Assembly (NCBI GenBank): GCA_937988745.1
Contig: CALKAR010000265.1
Location: 1 to 59,459, forward strand
Source of the DNA: an uncultured Peptococcaceae bacterium
GTDB taxonomy: Bacteria > Bacillota > Limnochordia > Darwinibacteriales > Darwinibacteriaceae
Length of the DNA stretch: 59,459 nt
Direction: 5' to 3'
Below, piece after piece: positions 36,100 through 45,365 of this stretch. The translations under genes were made by a program, and so were the position numbers. How positions within the stretch are numbered: the stretch's first letter is position 1; the number at the start of each line of letters is the position of its first letter. The notes beneath the pieces are model-generated. The model was not told where the DNA came from. It worked only from the letters and a program-made list of their open reading frames with translations, and searched no databases.

Positions 36100-36846
36100 T
36101 TAAAACCAGAATTCTACTGCCACGTCTGCAGAGACTTCTACTTCACCAGGAGTAATTTGGGTTTTGGCCTCAGCCATTGCAAAGGTGCGGACTGCTGCGG
36201 TATCGGTATACGGAATGTAGTTGGTGTATTGCTCTGTAATGACCTTGATGCCGCCCAGCTTGACGCCAGCACTTTCAGCCATCGCTTCAGCTTTTGCTTT
36301 AGCCTGCTTGACAGCGTTTGCTAGGGCCTGCATCTGCATGGCTTGCTTGTCTTCGATATCAAAGCTGATTCCTTGAATCTGGTTGGCACCGGCTTCGATG
36401 GCGGTGTCAATGATTGTGCCGACTGATTCGAGATCTCTTACAGTGATATTGAGCCGGTTCTGGACAACGTATACCGTTGTAGTTTCTGAAGCAGAGTCGC
36501 TGCGGTTGGTCTGCTGATAGCTGTATACATTGTATCCGCTTGTACTCAGTTCTTCATCTGTCAATCCCAGTTCCTTCAAAGCTGCCATGACCTGACTCAT
36601 CAGTGCTGCGTTGTCGGCTGCAGCTTTCTGAGCCGATTCGCCTCTGGTTTCTACCCCAAGGGAAACATAGGCAATGTCAGGTTGACCAGTGACCACTGCT
36701 TGTCCATTGACTCGCAGAGTACCTTCTTTTGTAGACTCTTGGGCTGCGGCACTGCCGCCCGAATATAGTGTTCCCAGTGTGATTCCCATGATGAGAAGTA
36801 CGATGAGACTTGTGAGGGCTAATTTGCCACTAAATTTAGCTGTCAT
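36100..36846 (-). CDS. SIMPL-domain (DUF541) exported protein
   Basis: This 248-residue protein has an N-terminal signal or anchor (residues 8-35, ending SAAAQE). A SIMPL/DUF541 domain follows (about 40-245; VNGQAVVTGQPDIAYVSLGVETRG and the AVKQAKAKAEAMAESAGVKLG helix). SIMPL proteins of the BP26 type form channel-like oligomers on the cell envelope and are linked to stress tolerance. ATG 36846 has AAAGG 11 nt upstream. It lies 18 nt after the anti-sigma gene and so is probably a member of the ECF operon. Confidence 0.9.
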   Translation of the reverse strand: MTAKFSGKLALTSLIVLLIMGITLGTLYSGGSAAAQESTKEGTLRVNGQAVVTGQPDIAYVSLGVETRGESAQKAAADNAALMSQVMAALKELGLTDEELSTSGYNVYSYQQTNRSDSASETTTVYVVQNRLNITVRDLESVGTIIDTAIEAGANQIQGISFDIEDKQAMQMQALANAVKQAKAKAEAMAESAGVKLGGIKVITEQYTNYIPYTDTAAVRTFAMAEAKTQITPGEVEVSADVAVEFWF

Positions 36847-36864
36847 GAAGATCAATCCTTTCTG

Positions 36865-37452
36865 TTACTCAATGATGAGAGGTACAATTACACTTACTTC
36901 TTCTGGAACTTCCGTTGAATCAAGCTCCAGTTCCAGACGAACTTGATAAGAACCAGCCTTTTCAGGAAGGGCTATTTCTAGGTGGATTTCCGCGGTTTCT
37001 CCAGCCAACAGCCTGGTATCCGACAGTTCTTCAGTGGCGGCACTGGCCACCATGTTAAGTGTGTCCTGCTCGTAGATTTCAACCACCGCTGGCCCCGAAC
37101 CTAACTCCAGGTCCTGGTGCGCAGTCAAGGCGATGCGCAGTTCGCCTCCAACCACTTCAGCTGCACCGCTGAGAGGTTCAAACGCTGCGAAACGCATGAT
37201 CTGCGGTTCTTCACTTAAGAACGGCTCAGGCGGCGGGGAAATCGGATTCCAATTGAGGAGCACGATCATGAAGATGACAGCAGCGGCGGTTCCCAAGGTC
37301 AACCAAGGCTGCCAACGACGTCTCGGCTTTTCATCCAGCTTTTCTTCGATGTTCTTCCACATGTGCTCAACGTTAACAGACCGCTCAGTGTAAGACATTA
37401 GTGCTGAACTAATCTGCTCATCGCTGGGCAGCACACGGTCATGCTTTGCCAC
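36865..37452 (-). CDS. Putative membrane-bound anti-sigma factor
   Basis: This 195-residue protein has a cytoplasmic N-terminal part (about 1-52), a single membrane span (about 54-70) and a beta-rich extracytoplasmic part. No HxxxCxxC zinc anti-sigma motif is present. Its role is inferred from its position: it starts inside the sigma gene, with GTG 37452 about 8 nt after GGGAG, and overlaps the sigma stop by 14 nt, the usual coupling of ECF sigma and anti-sigma. The extracellular part could sense envelope stress. Confidence 0.65.
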   Translation of the reverse strand: MAKHDRVLPSDEQISSALMSYTERSVNVEHMWKNIEEKLDEKPRRRWQPWLTLGTAAAVIFMIVLLNWNPISPPPEPFLSEEPQIMRFAAFEPLSGAAEVVGGELRIALTAHQDLELGSGPAVVEIYEQDTLNMVASAATEELSDTRLLAGETAEIHLEIALPEKAGSYQVRLELELDSTEVPEEVSVIVPLIIE

Positions 37453-38002
37453 GCTGCTCACTCCCTTCTAATTTGGCCAGCTTCTCGGCCAGCTGTCGGC
37501 GGGCCACGTAGAGCCTGGACTTCACTGTAGTCACCGGGATACCCAGCACCTCGCCTGTTTCCGCTTCTGACAGACCGCTCAGATACTTCAGAATTAGAGG
37601 AAGGCGGTGTTTTTCCCCGAGAAGATTAATGGCCTGAACTAACTTTGCCTGCTCTTCCTTTTCCATGAGCTGCATTTCTGGTGTGCCATCATCGGCGTCA
37701 CTCAGCTGATTAGGGTCCAGCTCGTCCCATGGAACACCAAACTTGGCTCCGATCCGCCTGCTCTTGTTGACCACGATTTTAGTTAGCCAAGGTTTGAAGG
37801 GCCTTCCCTCCTGAAAGGTATCGATGGATCGGAACGCTTGAATGAATGCTTCCTGAACCGCATCTTCTGCTGTAGCCCAGTTACCAGTGATGCTGAAGGC
37901 CAACCGTACAGCGCTGTCTACATGGCTGCGGAAAAGTGTTTCCATACAGGCCTTATCTCCTGTTTTACATCCGCGGATTAGTTCTTGTTCATCCAAACCC
38001 AT
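37439..38002 (-). CDS. ECF-family RNA polymerase sigma factor (SigW-like)
   Basis: This 187-residue sigma-70 family protein has region 2 (about 25-90; GNWATAEDAVQEAFIQAFRSI, where the -10 is melted) and region 4 (about 125-180; LSEAETGEVLGIPVTTVKSRL, the -35 helix-turn-helix). ATG 38002 follows AAAGGGGG; a longer upstream frame lacks a ribosome binding site. It heads the operon sigma / anti-sigma / SIMPL. Autoregulation is usual for the class, but I see no convincing ECF -35 (AAC-type) upstream. Confidence 0.92.
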   Translation of the reverse strand: MGLDEQELIRGCKTGDKACMETLFRSHVDSAVRLAFSITGNWATAEDAVQEAFIQAFRSIDTFQEGRPFKPWLTKIVVNKSRRIGAKFGVPWDELDPNQLSDADDGTPEMQLMEKEEQAKLVQAINLLGEKHRLPLILKYLSGLSEAETGEVLGIPVTTVKSRLYVARRQLAEKLAKLEGSEQRGKA

Positions 38003-38172
38003 GGCTGCCCCCTTTCCTTTGGCTTTCACTTTATATATCCAAGATAGAGCCAAAAAGTTTATCCCTTTTTATGGAAAATGTGTCATCTGGCGTTTTTTCT
38101 TTATAGTATACCACTGCGGCAAGAATTTCTGGGCAAACCCGGAACAATTTTCCGTAATAGGGGGGATAACGC

Positions 38173-39093
38173 ATGGAAGCTAGAGCTCTCGTCGTAGATG
38201 CCACAAACAAATCTTTTGGCGAAAAACATGTTGTCAGGAACGTCTCCTTCCAAGCGCGGGCAGGAGAGATCCTGGGTATACTCGGACCCAATGGGGCAGG
38301 TAAAACCACTACAATTCGAATGATCATGGGTATTACTGCGCCTGATTCGGGGAGTATCATGTTCGAAATGGCTGGCACTCGTACTCATACAGTGCCTAAG
38401 GAATTGGTCGGATATCTTCCTGAAGAGCGGGGTCTTTATAGAGAAGCTAGGGTGATGCAGATTCTGCTGTTTTTGGCGAGTCTCAAAAATGTCCCCAGGC
38501 ATGCAGCCAGGGAGCGGGCTCTGCGGTGGTTGGCCAAATTCGGGCTGACCGAATATGCCAATGCGAAGGTAGAACAGCTTTCCAAGGGCATGGCTCAGAA
38601 GGTCCAATTCATTGCATCGGTACTGCATGAACCAAAGTTCATTGTGCTGGATGAGCCATTTTCAGGACTTGATCCCGTCAGCCAAGATATGTTCAAGGAT
38701 GAAATACGGAAGTTGGCTGCCAGTGGAGCGGTCGTGCTGTTGTCAAGCCATCAGATGAATATTGTCGAAGAACTGTGTGACCGCATTTTCCTGATTGATC
38801 AAGGACGGGAGGTTGTCTCTGGTAGGCTGGCAGATATTAAGGAGCGTTATGGGAATTATCGTGTGCATGTTGATGCGCCTTTAGGCGTTGATTCCCTAAT
38901 TAGCCTGCCCGCAGTGGCAGGCTGGGAACAGATTGGTGAGGAGCGGTGGATCTTGTTTCTCAGAGATGATGCACGCCTAGAGGAGTTTCTGCATCAGATT
39001 CCCCTGGATGCAGGCTTAAGGGAACTGCGTGTAACCCGTCCATCACTGCATGACATTTTCATCAAGATCGCTACTGGGAGGGAGATCGCGTGA
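38173..39093 (+). CDS. ABC transporter ATP-binding protein (NatA-like)
   Basis: This 306-residue ATPase has Walker A GPNGAGKTT, signature LSKGMAQK and Walker B FIVLDEPFSGLDP, and a C-terminal DUF4162-like extension (about 215-300) found in NatA/YhaQ proteins. It energises the permease encoded next. ATG 38173 follows GGGGGGA. The gene overlaps the permease by 4 nt (GTGA). It diverges from the ECF sigma operon, so regulation by that sigma factor is possible. Confidence 0.92.
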   Translation: MEARALVVDATNKSFGEKHVVRNVSFQARAGEILGILGPNGAGKTTTIRMIMGITAPDSGSIMFEMAGTRTHTVPKELVGYLPEERGLYREARVMQILLFLASLKNVPRHAARERALRWLAKFGLTEYANAKVEQLSKGMAQKVQFIASVLHEPKFIVLDEPFSGLDPVSQDMFKDEIRKLAASGAVVLLSSHQMNIVEELCDRIFLIDQGREVVSGRLADIKERYGNYRVHVDAPLGVDSLISLPAVAGWEQIGEERWILFLRDDARLEEFLHQIPLDAGLRELRVTRPSLHDIFIKIATGREIA

Positions 39094-40286
39094 GAGAAGT
39101 CTGGAAAGTGGCCCGCTGGGAGTTCATGCGGAATGTCACTAATAAGCAGTTTATAATCGGTCTCCTCATTACGCCTCTTATTATGGTGGTTTTTGCGGGC
39201 CTGCCGGCGCTCTTGGAACGCTGGAATCAGCTGGCACAGTTAACCTATTATGTGATTGATGAGGTAGAAGTTCTTTCGATGTTGCAGGAAGGCTCTCCCG
39301 ACAACCTTACGTTTACAGTTCCTAAGAATCCTGCGCAGGTCGAACAAGAGGTGCGGGACGCAGATGCTGCTGGTTACTTGGTGGTGAGGGAAGACTTTGT
39401 TGAAACAGGAACAGTTGACCTGGTCCTGAACGAGATGAGCCAAGAAGGCCGCTCCTATGTTCAGGCTGTCCTGACTCAATATCTCCAGCAGCGCCGCATG
39501 CAGCACTCTCAACTAGATTGGGAGGCTCTACAGTATGTGACGGCACCAGTACACATAAATGTAGGTACTCTTCCTGATGTGGAATTGCCCGTCGGTGAGG
39601 AAATTGTTGTTTCAACGGTGTTTGTTTTATTGGTGTTTGTCTTGGTATTTTCATCTGGAACCATGCTGATGCAGAGCGCATTACAGGAAAAAAGAGATCG
39701 GATGGCCGAAGTGGTTTTGAGCTCTATTTCACCGAGATCGCTCATGCAGGGTAAGATACTAGGTCATTTCCTTTTGGGAGCACTTCAGCTTGCTTTTTGG
39801 TTGACTCTGATCATTCCAACAGCGGTGCTGTTGCTTGATTTCCCCGTTGGCGAAGCTCTCATGAAGGCTGATTTAGGTAAGCTTGCCTTCTTTGGTTTGG
39901 GCGCCTACCTCCTCTACGCGGCTTTATTTGTCGGTATGGGTGCTACTATGGAGGACCTCCAGAGCGCCAGCAATTCGCAGGGCATGGTGTTTATGCTGCC
40001 CATGCTTTCTTTCCTGTTCATTCCGCCGGTTGTTTCTAACCCCAATGGGTTTATCGCCGTTTTAGCCAGTATCTTTCCTTTTACTAGCTCGGTAATTATG
40101 ATTGTACGGTCGAGTATGGTGCCAGTACCTCTTTGGCAGATGCTGCTCAGTGCTGGCCTCTTGGTGCTGACGGCAGCTGCACTGGCTTTGATGGCAGCCA
40201 AGATATTCCGAGTGGGCATGCTAATGTACGGAAAGAATGCGACTATGTCCGAGATTATCAAATGGCTGCGCTACAAAGAAGAATAG
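39090..40286 (+). CDS. ABC-2-type permease (NatB-like)
   Basis: This 398-residue membrane subunit has an N-terminal span (about 20-40), an extracytoplasmic domain (about 45-170) and five or six C-terminal spans (175-385) with the QEKRDRMAEVVLSSISPRSLMQGK loop of ABC-2 exporters. GTG 39090 overlaps the ATPase stop. With it, this forms a Na+/drug-exporter-like system (NatAB/YhaQP group); the exported substrate is unknown. Confidence 0.9.
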   Translation: MREVWKVARWEFMRNVTNKQFIIGLLITPLIMVVFAGLPALLERWNQLAQLTYYVIDEVEVLSMLQEGSPDNLTFTVPKNPAQVEQEVRDADAAGYLVVREDFVETGTVDLVLNEMSQEGRSYVQAVLTQYLQQRRMQHSQLDWEALQYVTAPVHINVGTLPDVELPVGEEIVVSTVFVLLVFVLVFSSGTMLMQSALQEKRDRMAEVVLSSISPRSLMQGKILGHFLLGALQLAFWLTLIIPTAVLLLDFPVGEALMKADLGKLAFFGLGAYLLYAALFVGMGATMEDLQSASNSQGMVFMLPMLSFLFIPPVVSNPNGFIAVLASIFPFTSSVIMIVRSSMVPVPLWQMLLSAGLLVLTAAALALMAAKIFRVGMLMYGKNATMSEIIKWLRYKEE

Positions 40287-40354
40287 GTATGTTTTTCCTA
40301 AGGACGTAATTTTTGCTGGCAGTGCGTACATTATAAGCAGAGAGGGGTGAGGTG

Positions 40355-40720
40355 TTGAAGAAACGTACAGCACTGTTATCCGTTTTGCTGTTGGCGACAG
40401 TGTTTTTGGCAGGGTGCGATGTCCTGATTCGCTGGGATCAGCCGATCATCATTGAGATGCAGTATCGGACTACGATCGATGGATACGTTTCTTACCGCGG
40501 CAATCAGGTGAGGATCACTTCGTCTGTAAATACGCGATCTTCTTACCGGCCTTTGGCTGATGCCAAGATTACTATCGTTGATACTGGTCACGTTACATGG
40601 ACGGATCAATATGGATACTTCCAAATTCGAGGGGTACCAGGACCCGATCGCTATGTTACCATGAAGATTGAGCACTGGCGCCTGCGTGATCCGGTCTATA
40701 CTACAATTCACCTTAAATAA
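40355..40720 (+). CDS. Small lipoprotein with carboxypeptidase-regulatory-like fold
   Basis: This 121-residue protein has a lipoprotein signal with lipobox FLAGC, so it is lipidated at Cys21 and held at the membrane surface. The mature part contains LADAKITIVDTGHVTWTDQY and YFQIRGVP, the look of a carboxypeptidase-D-regulatory/CNA-B beta-sandwich. TTG 40355 is preferred over GTG 40352 for spacing from AGGGG. It stands alone between the NatAB-like genes and the suf operon. Function unknown. It shows that this organism does use lipoboxes, unlike its ABC binding proteins here. Confidence 0.8.
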   Translation: MKKRTALLSVLLLATVFLAGCDVLIRWDQPIIIEMQYRTTIDGYVSYRGNQVRITSSVNTRSSYRPLADAKITIVDTGHVTWTDQYGYFQIRGVPGPDRYVTMKIEHWRLRDPVYTTIHLK

Positions 40721-40727
40721 CCTGGGG

Positions 40728-40764
40728 ACCATAGGCTTGAAGAGGCCTATGGTTCTTTTTTATT
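40728..40764 (+). terminator. Terminator after the lipoprotein gene
   Basis: ACCATAGGC (40728-40736) and GCCTATGGT (40745-40753) form a perfect 9-bp stem with an 8-nt loop, followed by TCTTTTTTATTT. A clear Rho-independent terminator. Confidence 0.92.
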
Positions 40765-40791
40765 TCTCTTATTGAGAGGCAGTCTGAATAG

Positions 40792-40820
40792 TTGCACCCA
40801 GCTCTGAGATATGATATTCT
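40792..40820 (+). promoter_or_regulatory. Sigma-A-type promoter of the suf operon
   Basis: TTGCAC (40792-40797), 17 nt, TATTCT (40815-40820), about 30 nt before the sufC start. Each hexamer matches the vegetative consensus at 4 of 6 positions with ideal spacing. No IscR/SufR site is recognisable. Confidence 0.65.
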
Positions 40821-40856
40821 TAGAATAATAAATAACGTAGTCAAGGAGTAATAAAT

Positions 40857-41597
40857 ATGGGTGCACACTTCCTACGAATAAGAAATCTTCATGCCGAAAC
40901 CGGGGAGAAACAGATTCTGAAGGGTTTGGATCTGGAAGTTGGTAAGGGTGAGGTCCATGTTATCATGGGCCCAAATGGCGCGGGTAAATCTACATTAGCC
41001 AGCGTATTAATGGGACATCCAAAGTATGAAGTTACCGAGGGTACCATCGAGTTCTGTGGTGAGACACTCAACGATATGGAAGCTCATGAACGGGCTAAGG
41101 CAGGATTGTTCCTGTCATTCCAGTATCCACAGGAGATTCCCGGCCTCACTTTGGAGAACTTCCTGCGTACTGCCAAAATGGCGGTTACGGGCGAGCAGAT
41201 TAACCCTATTGATTTCCACATGGAGCTTCAAGAAAAGATGGCTCGTCTAGATATGAAAGGCGAATATGCCGCTCGTTATCTCAACGAAGGCTTCTCTGGT
41301 GGAGAAAAAAAGAAGAGCGAAATTCTGCAGATGTTGGTACTTGAACCAAAGTTGGCAATTCTGGATGAAACGGACTCTGGTCTAGACGTTGATGCGGTGC
41401 GGATTGTGGCTGCCGGAGTCAAGGAATTCCACAACAGTGAAAATTCCCTGGTGATTATCACGCACCACAGCCGCATTACCGAGTATCTCGACATCGATCG
41501 AGTCCATCTGCTCATTGACGGCCGTATTGTCCAAAGTGGAGACAGCAGCCTGGTTCAGCAGGTTGAGGACATGGGCTTTGCCGCTTTGGGGAACTAG
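40857..41597 (+). CDS. sufC: Fe-S cluster assembly ATPase SufC
   Basis: This 246-residue soluble ABC ATPase of the SufBCD scaffold has Walker A GPNGAGKST, the SufC-type signature FSGGEKKK, Walker B LAILDETDSGLD and the His switch (VIITHHSR). It drives cluster assembly on SufBD. ATG 40857 follows AAGGAG. It is the first gene of sufC-B-D-S-U, a gene order that differs from the Bacillus sufCDSUB. Confidence 0.97.
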   Translation: MGAHFLRIRNLHAETGEKQILKGLDLEVGKGEVHVIMGPNGAGKSTLASVLMGHPKYEVTEGTIEFCGETLNDMEAHERAKAGLFLSFQYPQEIPGLTLENFLRTAKMAVTGEQINPIDFHMELQEKMARLDMKGEYAARYLNEGFSGGEKKKSEILQMLVLEPKLAILDETDSGLDVDAVRIVAAGVKEFHNSENSLVIITHHSRITEYLDIDRVHLLIDGRIVQSGDSSLVQQVEDMGFAALGN

Positions 41598-41613
41598 TTC
41601 GAGGTGATAGATA

Positions 41614-43029
41614 ATGAGTGAAGCTGCACGGAAAAAGACCTATATCGAAGATCTGTCACGCGATCTGTATGACATACACAATCCTTTTGTTTACAGCTAT
41701 AAGACAGATAAAGGGCTTACGCCTGAAATTGTTCTGGAAATTTCACGAACCAAGAATGAACCTAAGTGGATGACTGAATTTCGCCTCAAATCTCTTGATA
41801 TTTACAATCAGCTGGATGTGCCGCCATGGGGGCCAAACATTGACGAGCTGGATATCGACAACATCGTCACCTATGTAAAGCCTCCTGCGGCTATGAGCTA
41901 TACTTGGGACGATGTTCCCGAAGATATTAAGGAAACCTTTGTGCGGCTTGGAATTCCACAGGCCGAACACGCCTCTCTGGCTGGTGTGGGCGCACAGTAC
42001 GACTCAGAAGTCGTGTACCACAACATCAAAGAGAGCATGGCTCAGCAGGGTGTAGTTTACCTCGATATGGATACTGCAGTTCGGGAGTACGAAGACATGG
42101 TGCGGGAGTACTTCATGAGTTTGGTGCCTCCGCATGACCACAAGTTTGCGGCGCTGCACGGCGCAGTTTGGTCTGGTGGGTCCTTTGTATATGTGCCGCC
42201 TGGTGTGCATGTGGAAATGCCGCTGCAGTCGTATTTCCGGGCCAACGCACCTGGTGCTGGCCAGTTTGAGCACACATTGATTATCGTGGATGAAGGTTCG
42301 TACCTGCATTTTATTGAAGGCTGCTCAGCACCGAAATACTCAGTCAACAATCTTCATGCTGGCTGTGTAGAGCTCTTTGTTAAGGAAGGAGCACGACTGC
42401 GCTACAGTACCATCGAAAACTGGTCAAAGAACATGTTTAATCTTAACACTAAGCGCTGCGTTGTAGACAAAAATGGTGTGATTGAATGGGTTTCCGGTTC
42501 CTTCGGTTCGAAGGTGTCCATGCTGTACCCCATGAGCATTCTTCGGGGAGAAGGGGCAAAGGCTGAGTTTACAGGGATAACCTTCGCTGGAGCTGATCAG
42601 GTTCTCGATACTGGTGCCAAAGTGCTCCATGCAGCTCCGAACACGACATCAACCATCAACTCCAAGTCTATTTCTAAGGGCGGCGGTATCGCTGTATACC
42701 GTGGAGTTGTGAAAATTACTGAGCGTGCTAAGCACTCTAAGTCAACTGTTACATGCGAGTCGCTCATGCTGGACAACAAGTCTCGATCTGACACTATTCC
42801 CGTAATTGATATCGCCACCGACGAAGTGGATATTGGGCATGAAGCTAAGATCGGCCGGATCAGCGATGATGCTATCTTCTACCTTATGAGCAGGGGTATT
42901 TCTGAAGAAGAAGCTAAGGCAATGATTGTGCGCGGCTTTGTCGAACCTATCGCCAAGGAACTGCCGCTGGAGTATGCTGTGGAAATGAATAATCTCATCA
43001 ATCTCGAATTAGAAGGAACTATTGGGTAG
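41614..43029 (+). CDS. sufB: Fe-S cluster assembly scaffold SufB
   Basis: This 471-residue scaffold protein has the complete SufB beta-helix core (GAVWSGGSFVYVPPGVHVEMP, EGCSAPKYS, and the C-terminal RGISEEEAKAMIVRGF). It binds the nascent cluster with SufC and SufD. ATG 41614 follows GAGGTGA, 16 nt after sufC. Confidence 0.97.
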   Translation: MSEAARKKTYIEDLSRDLYDIHNPFVYSYKTDKGLTPEIVLEISRTKNEPKWMTEFRLKSLDIYNQLDVPPWGPNIDELDIDNIVTYVKPPAAMSYTWDDVPEDIKETFVRLGIPQAEHASLAGVGAQYDSEVVYHNIKESMAQQGVVYLDMDTAVREYEDMVREYFMSLVPPHDHKFAALHGAVWSGGSFVYVPPGVHVEMPLQSYFRANAPGAGQFEHTLIIVDEGSYLHFIEGCSAPKYSVNNLHAGCVELFVKEGARLRYSTIENWSKNMFNLNTKRCVVDKNGVIEWVSGSFGSKVSMLYPMSILRGEGAKAEFTGITFAGADQVLDTGAKVLHAAPNTTSTINSKSISKGGGIAVYRGVVKITERAKHSKSTVTCESLMLDNKSRSDTIPVIDIATDEVDIGHEAKIGRISDDAIFYLMSRGISEEEAKAMIVRGFVEPIAKELPLEYAVEMNNLINLELEGTIG

Positions 43030-43039
43030 GAGGGATACT

Positions 43040-44140
43040 GTGGTAGTTAAGGAACACCTCAACGCACTGCCAGTGAAAACATACCGCTGGTTGAAAGTAA
43101 ATGAATTGACACTATCTGAACCGCTCCACATTCCACTCCAGCCCTACAACAAGGATTTTTTATCGTTTACTCAGATATCTGGTTTGGATGCTCAGCCTAT
43201 TCTGGCCGTTGCCCTTAAAGACCGGTTGGGCGTCGATCACAGCCCTTATGGTGTTTCGGGTGAGTTAGTATCCTTATCTGAGACTCAGCCTAATGCAGGT
43301 GTGCAGGTTTACGCAGCGCCTGGGGTCAAGAGCAGCGAGCCGATTGTAGCTCGCTATCAAATGGACCGCGATAACCCTGTCGTAAATGACCATAATGTTG
43401 TCTTTGCCGATGAAGGCAGTTCTATCACGGTTGTTTTCTATTATTCCTCCACAGCCGACAATACTGTGCATAATGGTACTCTCAAAGTTTATGCCCGGCC
43501 TGGTGCGGAAGTGAATATAGTTAAGATCCAGCAGATGGATCATGGAGCACATCATTTTGACTCTACTGTCACCTATGTGGATCAAGACGCTAAGGTAAAC
43601 TTTGTTCATGTGGAGCTCGGGGCCGCTTTGACTGCTGTCAATTATTCAGGCCAGATTGGCGATAGAGCCGAACTAAACATTCATGGTGCCTATTTTGGTG
43701 ATGGGACGCAGCAGTTGGACTTGAACTATCTTGCAGATCACCGGGGAGTGGGCAGCATCAGCAACATTTTCGTTCATGGTGCTCTTAAGGATCGTGCCAA
43801 GAAGATTTTCCGTGGAACCATTGACCTCAAGCGCGGCGCTCGTCAGAGCAAAGGGAGCGAGATCGAATCGGTACTTCTCCTCGATGAGACAGTTCGTTCT
43901 ATCGCTGTACCGCTTTTGCTTGCGGGTGAAGATGATGTAGAAGGAGAACATGCGGCTACTTCAGGCAAAGTTGATGAAGAGAAGATTCATTACCTCATGA
44001 CCAGAGGCCTCAGCCGCGGGCAGGCCACGCAGCTCTTGGTTGAAGCGGCCTTCCAGCCCGTAATTGACGCACTGCCTGGAAAGGAATGGAAGTCTGCTGT
44101 CACTGCTGACCTTGAGCGGAGGTTGTCCGATGGCGTTTAA
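43040..44140 (+). CDS. sufD: Fe-S cluster assembly protein SufD
   Basis: This 366-residue SufB paralogue completes the SufBC2D complex. It has the SufBD core domain (RGTIDLKRGARQSKGSEIES) and the terminal YLMTRGLSRGQATQLLVEAAF. GTG 43040 is chosen for AGGAGGGA just upstream, 10 nt after the sufB stop. Its end overlaps the sufS start by 11 nt. Confidence 0.94.
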   Translation: MVVKEHLNALPVKTYRWLKVNELTLSEPLHIPLQPYNKDFLSFTQISGLDAQPILAVALKDRLGVDHSPYGVSGELVSLSETQPNAGVQVYAAPGVKSSEPIVARYQMDRDNPVVNDHNVVFADEGSSITVVFYYSSTADNTVHNGTLKVYARPGAEVNIVKIQQMDHGAHHFDSTVTYVDQDAKVNFVHVELGAALTAVNYSGQIGDRAELNIHGAYFGDGTQQLDLNYLADHRGVGSISNIFVHGALKDRAKKIFRGTIDLKRGARQSKGSEIESVLLLDETVRSIAVPLLLAGEDDVEGEHAATSGKVDEEKIHYLMTRGLSRGQATQLLVEAAFQPVIDALPGKEWKSAVTADLERRLSDGV

Positions 44141-45365
44141 CGTGCATGAGATCCGCCGGGATTTCCCTGCCTTGGCGCAAAACGTACACGGAAGACCTTT
44201 GATCTACCTGGACAGCGCGGCTACAACCCAGAGACCTCGGCAGGTGCTGGAGGCTATAGAACGCTATAACAAATGCTCAAATGCAAATCCTCACCGTGGA
44301 GTATACTATCTAGGAACCGAAGCCACCCGGGCCTATGAACAGGCCCGGGAGAGGGTGGCTCGGTATATCAAAGCTCGTTCTACAAAAGAAGTGATTTTTA
44401 CTAGGAATGCCACTGAAGCTCTGAATTTAGTGGCGTTTACCTTTGGGCTTTCAAATCTGACGGCCGGGGACGAAATCGTGCTGTGTATATCTGAACATCA
44501 CAGCAACTTGGTTCCCTGGCAGCAGATTGCCCGCTTAACTGGCGCGACATTGAAGTATCTCTATTTGGATGAAGGATTTCACCTCACAGAGGAAGAGATA
44601 CAGACGAAGATTACTAAGTCTACAAAGATTGTAGCTATCGCTCAAATGTCAAATGTCTTGGGAACCGTGTATCCTGTAGAAATGATTGCTTCGTGGGCCC
44701 ACCGTCAGGGTGCTGTTGTTGTAGTGGATGCAGCTCAAAGCGTACCTCATCAGCCCATAGATGTCCAAGCACTGGACGCTGATTTTCTAGTGTTCTCTGG
44801 CCATAAAATTTACGGACCCATGGGGATCGGCGTGTTGTATGGTAAGAAAGAATTTCTGCAGGAGATGCCTCCGTATCAATTTGGGGGGGATATGATTGAA
44901 TACGTAGAAGAGCAGTCAGCTACCTTTGCACCGCTACCTCAGAAATTTGAAGCAGGAACTCCCAATGTTGAAGGTGCGGTTGGCTTAGCTGCGGCTTTAG
45001 ATTATGTAGAAAGCATCGGTTTGGCAGACATTGCTCGACATGAGCAGGAACTCACAGCTTATGCCCTCGATGAGCTGAGCAAACTGCCGTGGATAAAAAT
45101 CCATGGGCCGCTGGACTTGGCAGTACGAGGACCTGTAATTTCATTTGAGATTGAGGGCTGTCATCCCCACGATGTAGCAACCATATTAGATAGCTATGGA
45201 GTAGCAGTGCGAGCGGGTCACCACTGCGCTCAACCCCTAATGAAGTACCTGAAAATACCTGCTTCAACCCGAGCCAGTTTTGCGCTATATAATACTAAAG
45301 AAGAAGTCGATATTTTCTTGGAGAGTATCTTGAATGTGAGGAAGTGGTTAGGATATGGATCTTAA
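44130..45365 (+). CDS. sufS: Cysteine desulfurase SufS
   Basis: This 411-residue PLP enzyme takes sulfur from L-cysteine as a persulfide for cluster assembly. The PLP lysine is Lys226 in SGHKIYGPMG and the catalytic Cys366 lies in RAGHHCAQP, typical of group II (SufS/CsdA). ATG 44130 has GGAGG upstream and lies within the end of sufD. It overlaps sufU by 11 nt, so the sulfur donor and its acceptor are translationally coupled. Confidence 0.97.
   Translation: MAFNVHEIRRDFPALAQNVHGRPLIYLDSAATTQRPRQVLEAIERYNKCSNANPHRGVYYLGTEATRAYEQARERVARYIKARSTKEVIFTRNATEALNLVAFTFGLSNLTAGDEIVLCISEHHSNLVPWQQIARLTGATLKYLYLDEGFHLTEEEIQTKITKSTKIVAIAQMSNVLGTVYPVEMIASWAHRQGAVVVVDAAQSVPHQPIDVQALDADFLVFSGHKIYGPMGIGVLYGKKEFLQEMPPYQFGGDMIEYVEEQSATFAPLPQKFEAGTPNVEGAVGLAAALDYVESIGLADIARHEQELTAYALDELSKLPWIKIHGPLDLAVRGPVISFEIEGCHPHDVATILDSYGVAVRAGHHCAQPLMKYLKIPASTRASFALYNTKEEVDIFLESILNVRKWLGYGS

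Noticed and set aside
37887..38628. Frames overlapping the sigma/NatA intergenic region on both strands
   Set aside because: They run across parts of the ECF sigma and ABC ATPase genes with no domain signature; the region is better read as a divergent promoter zone.
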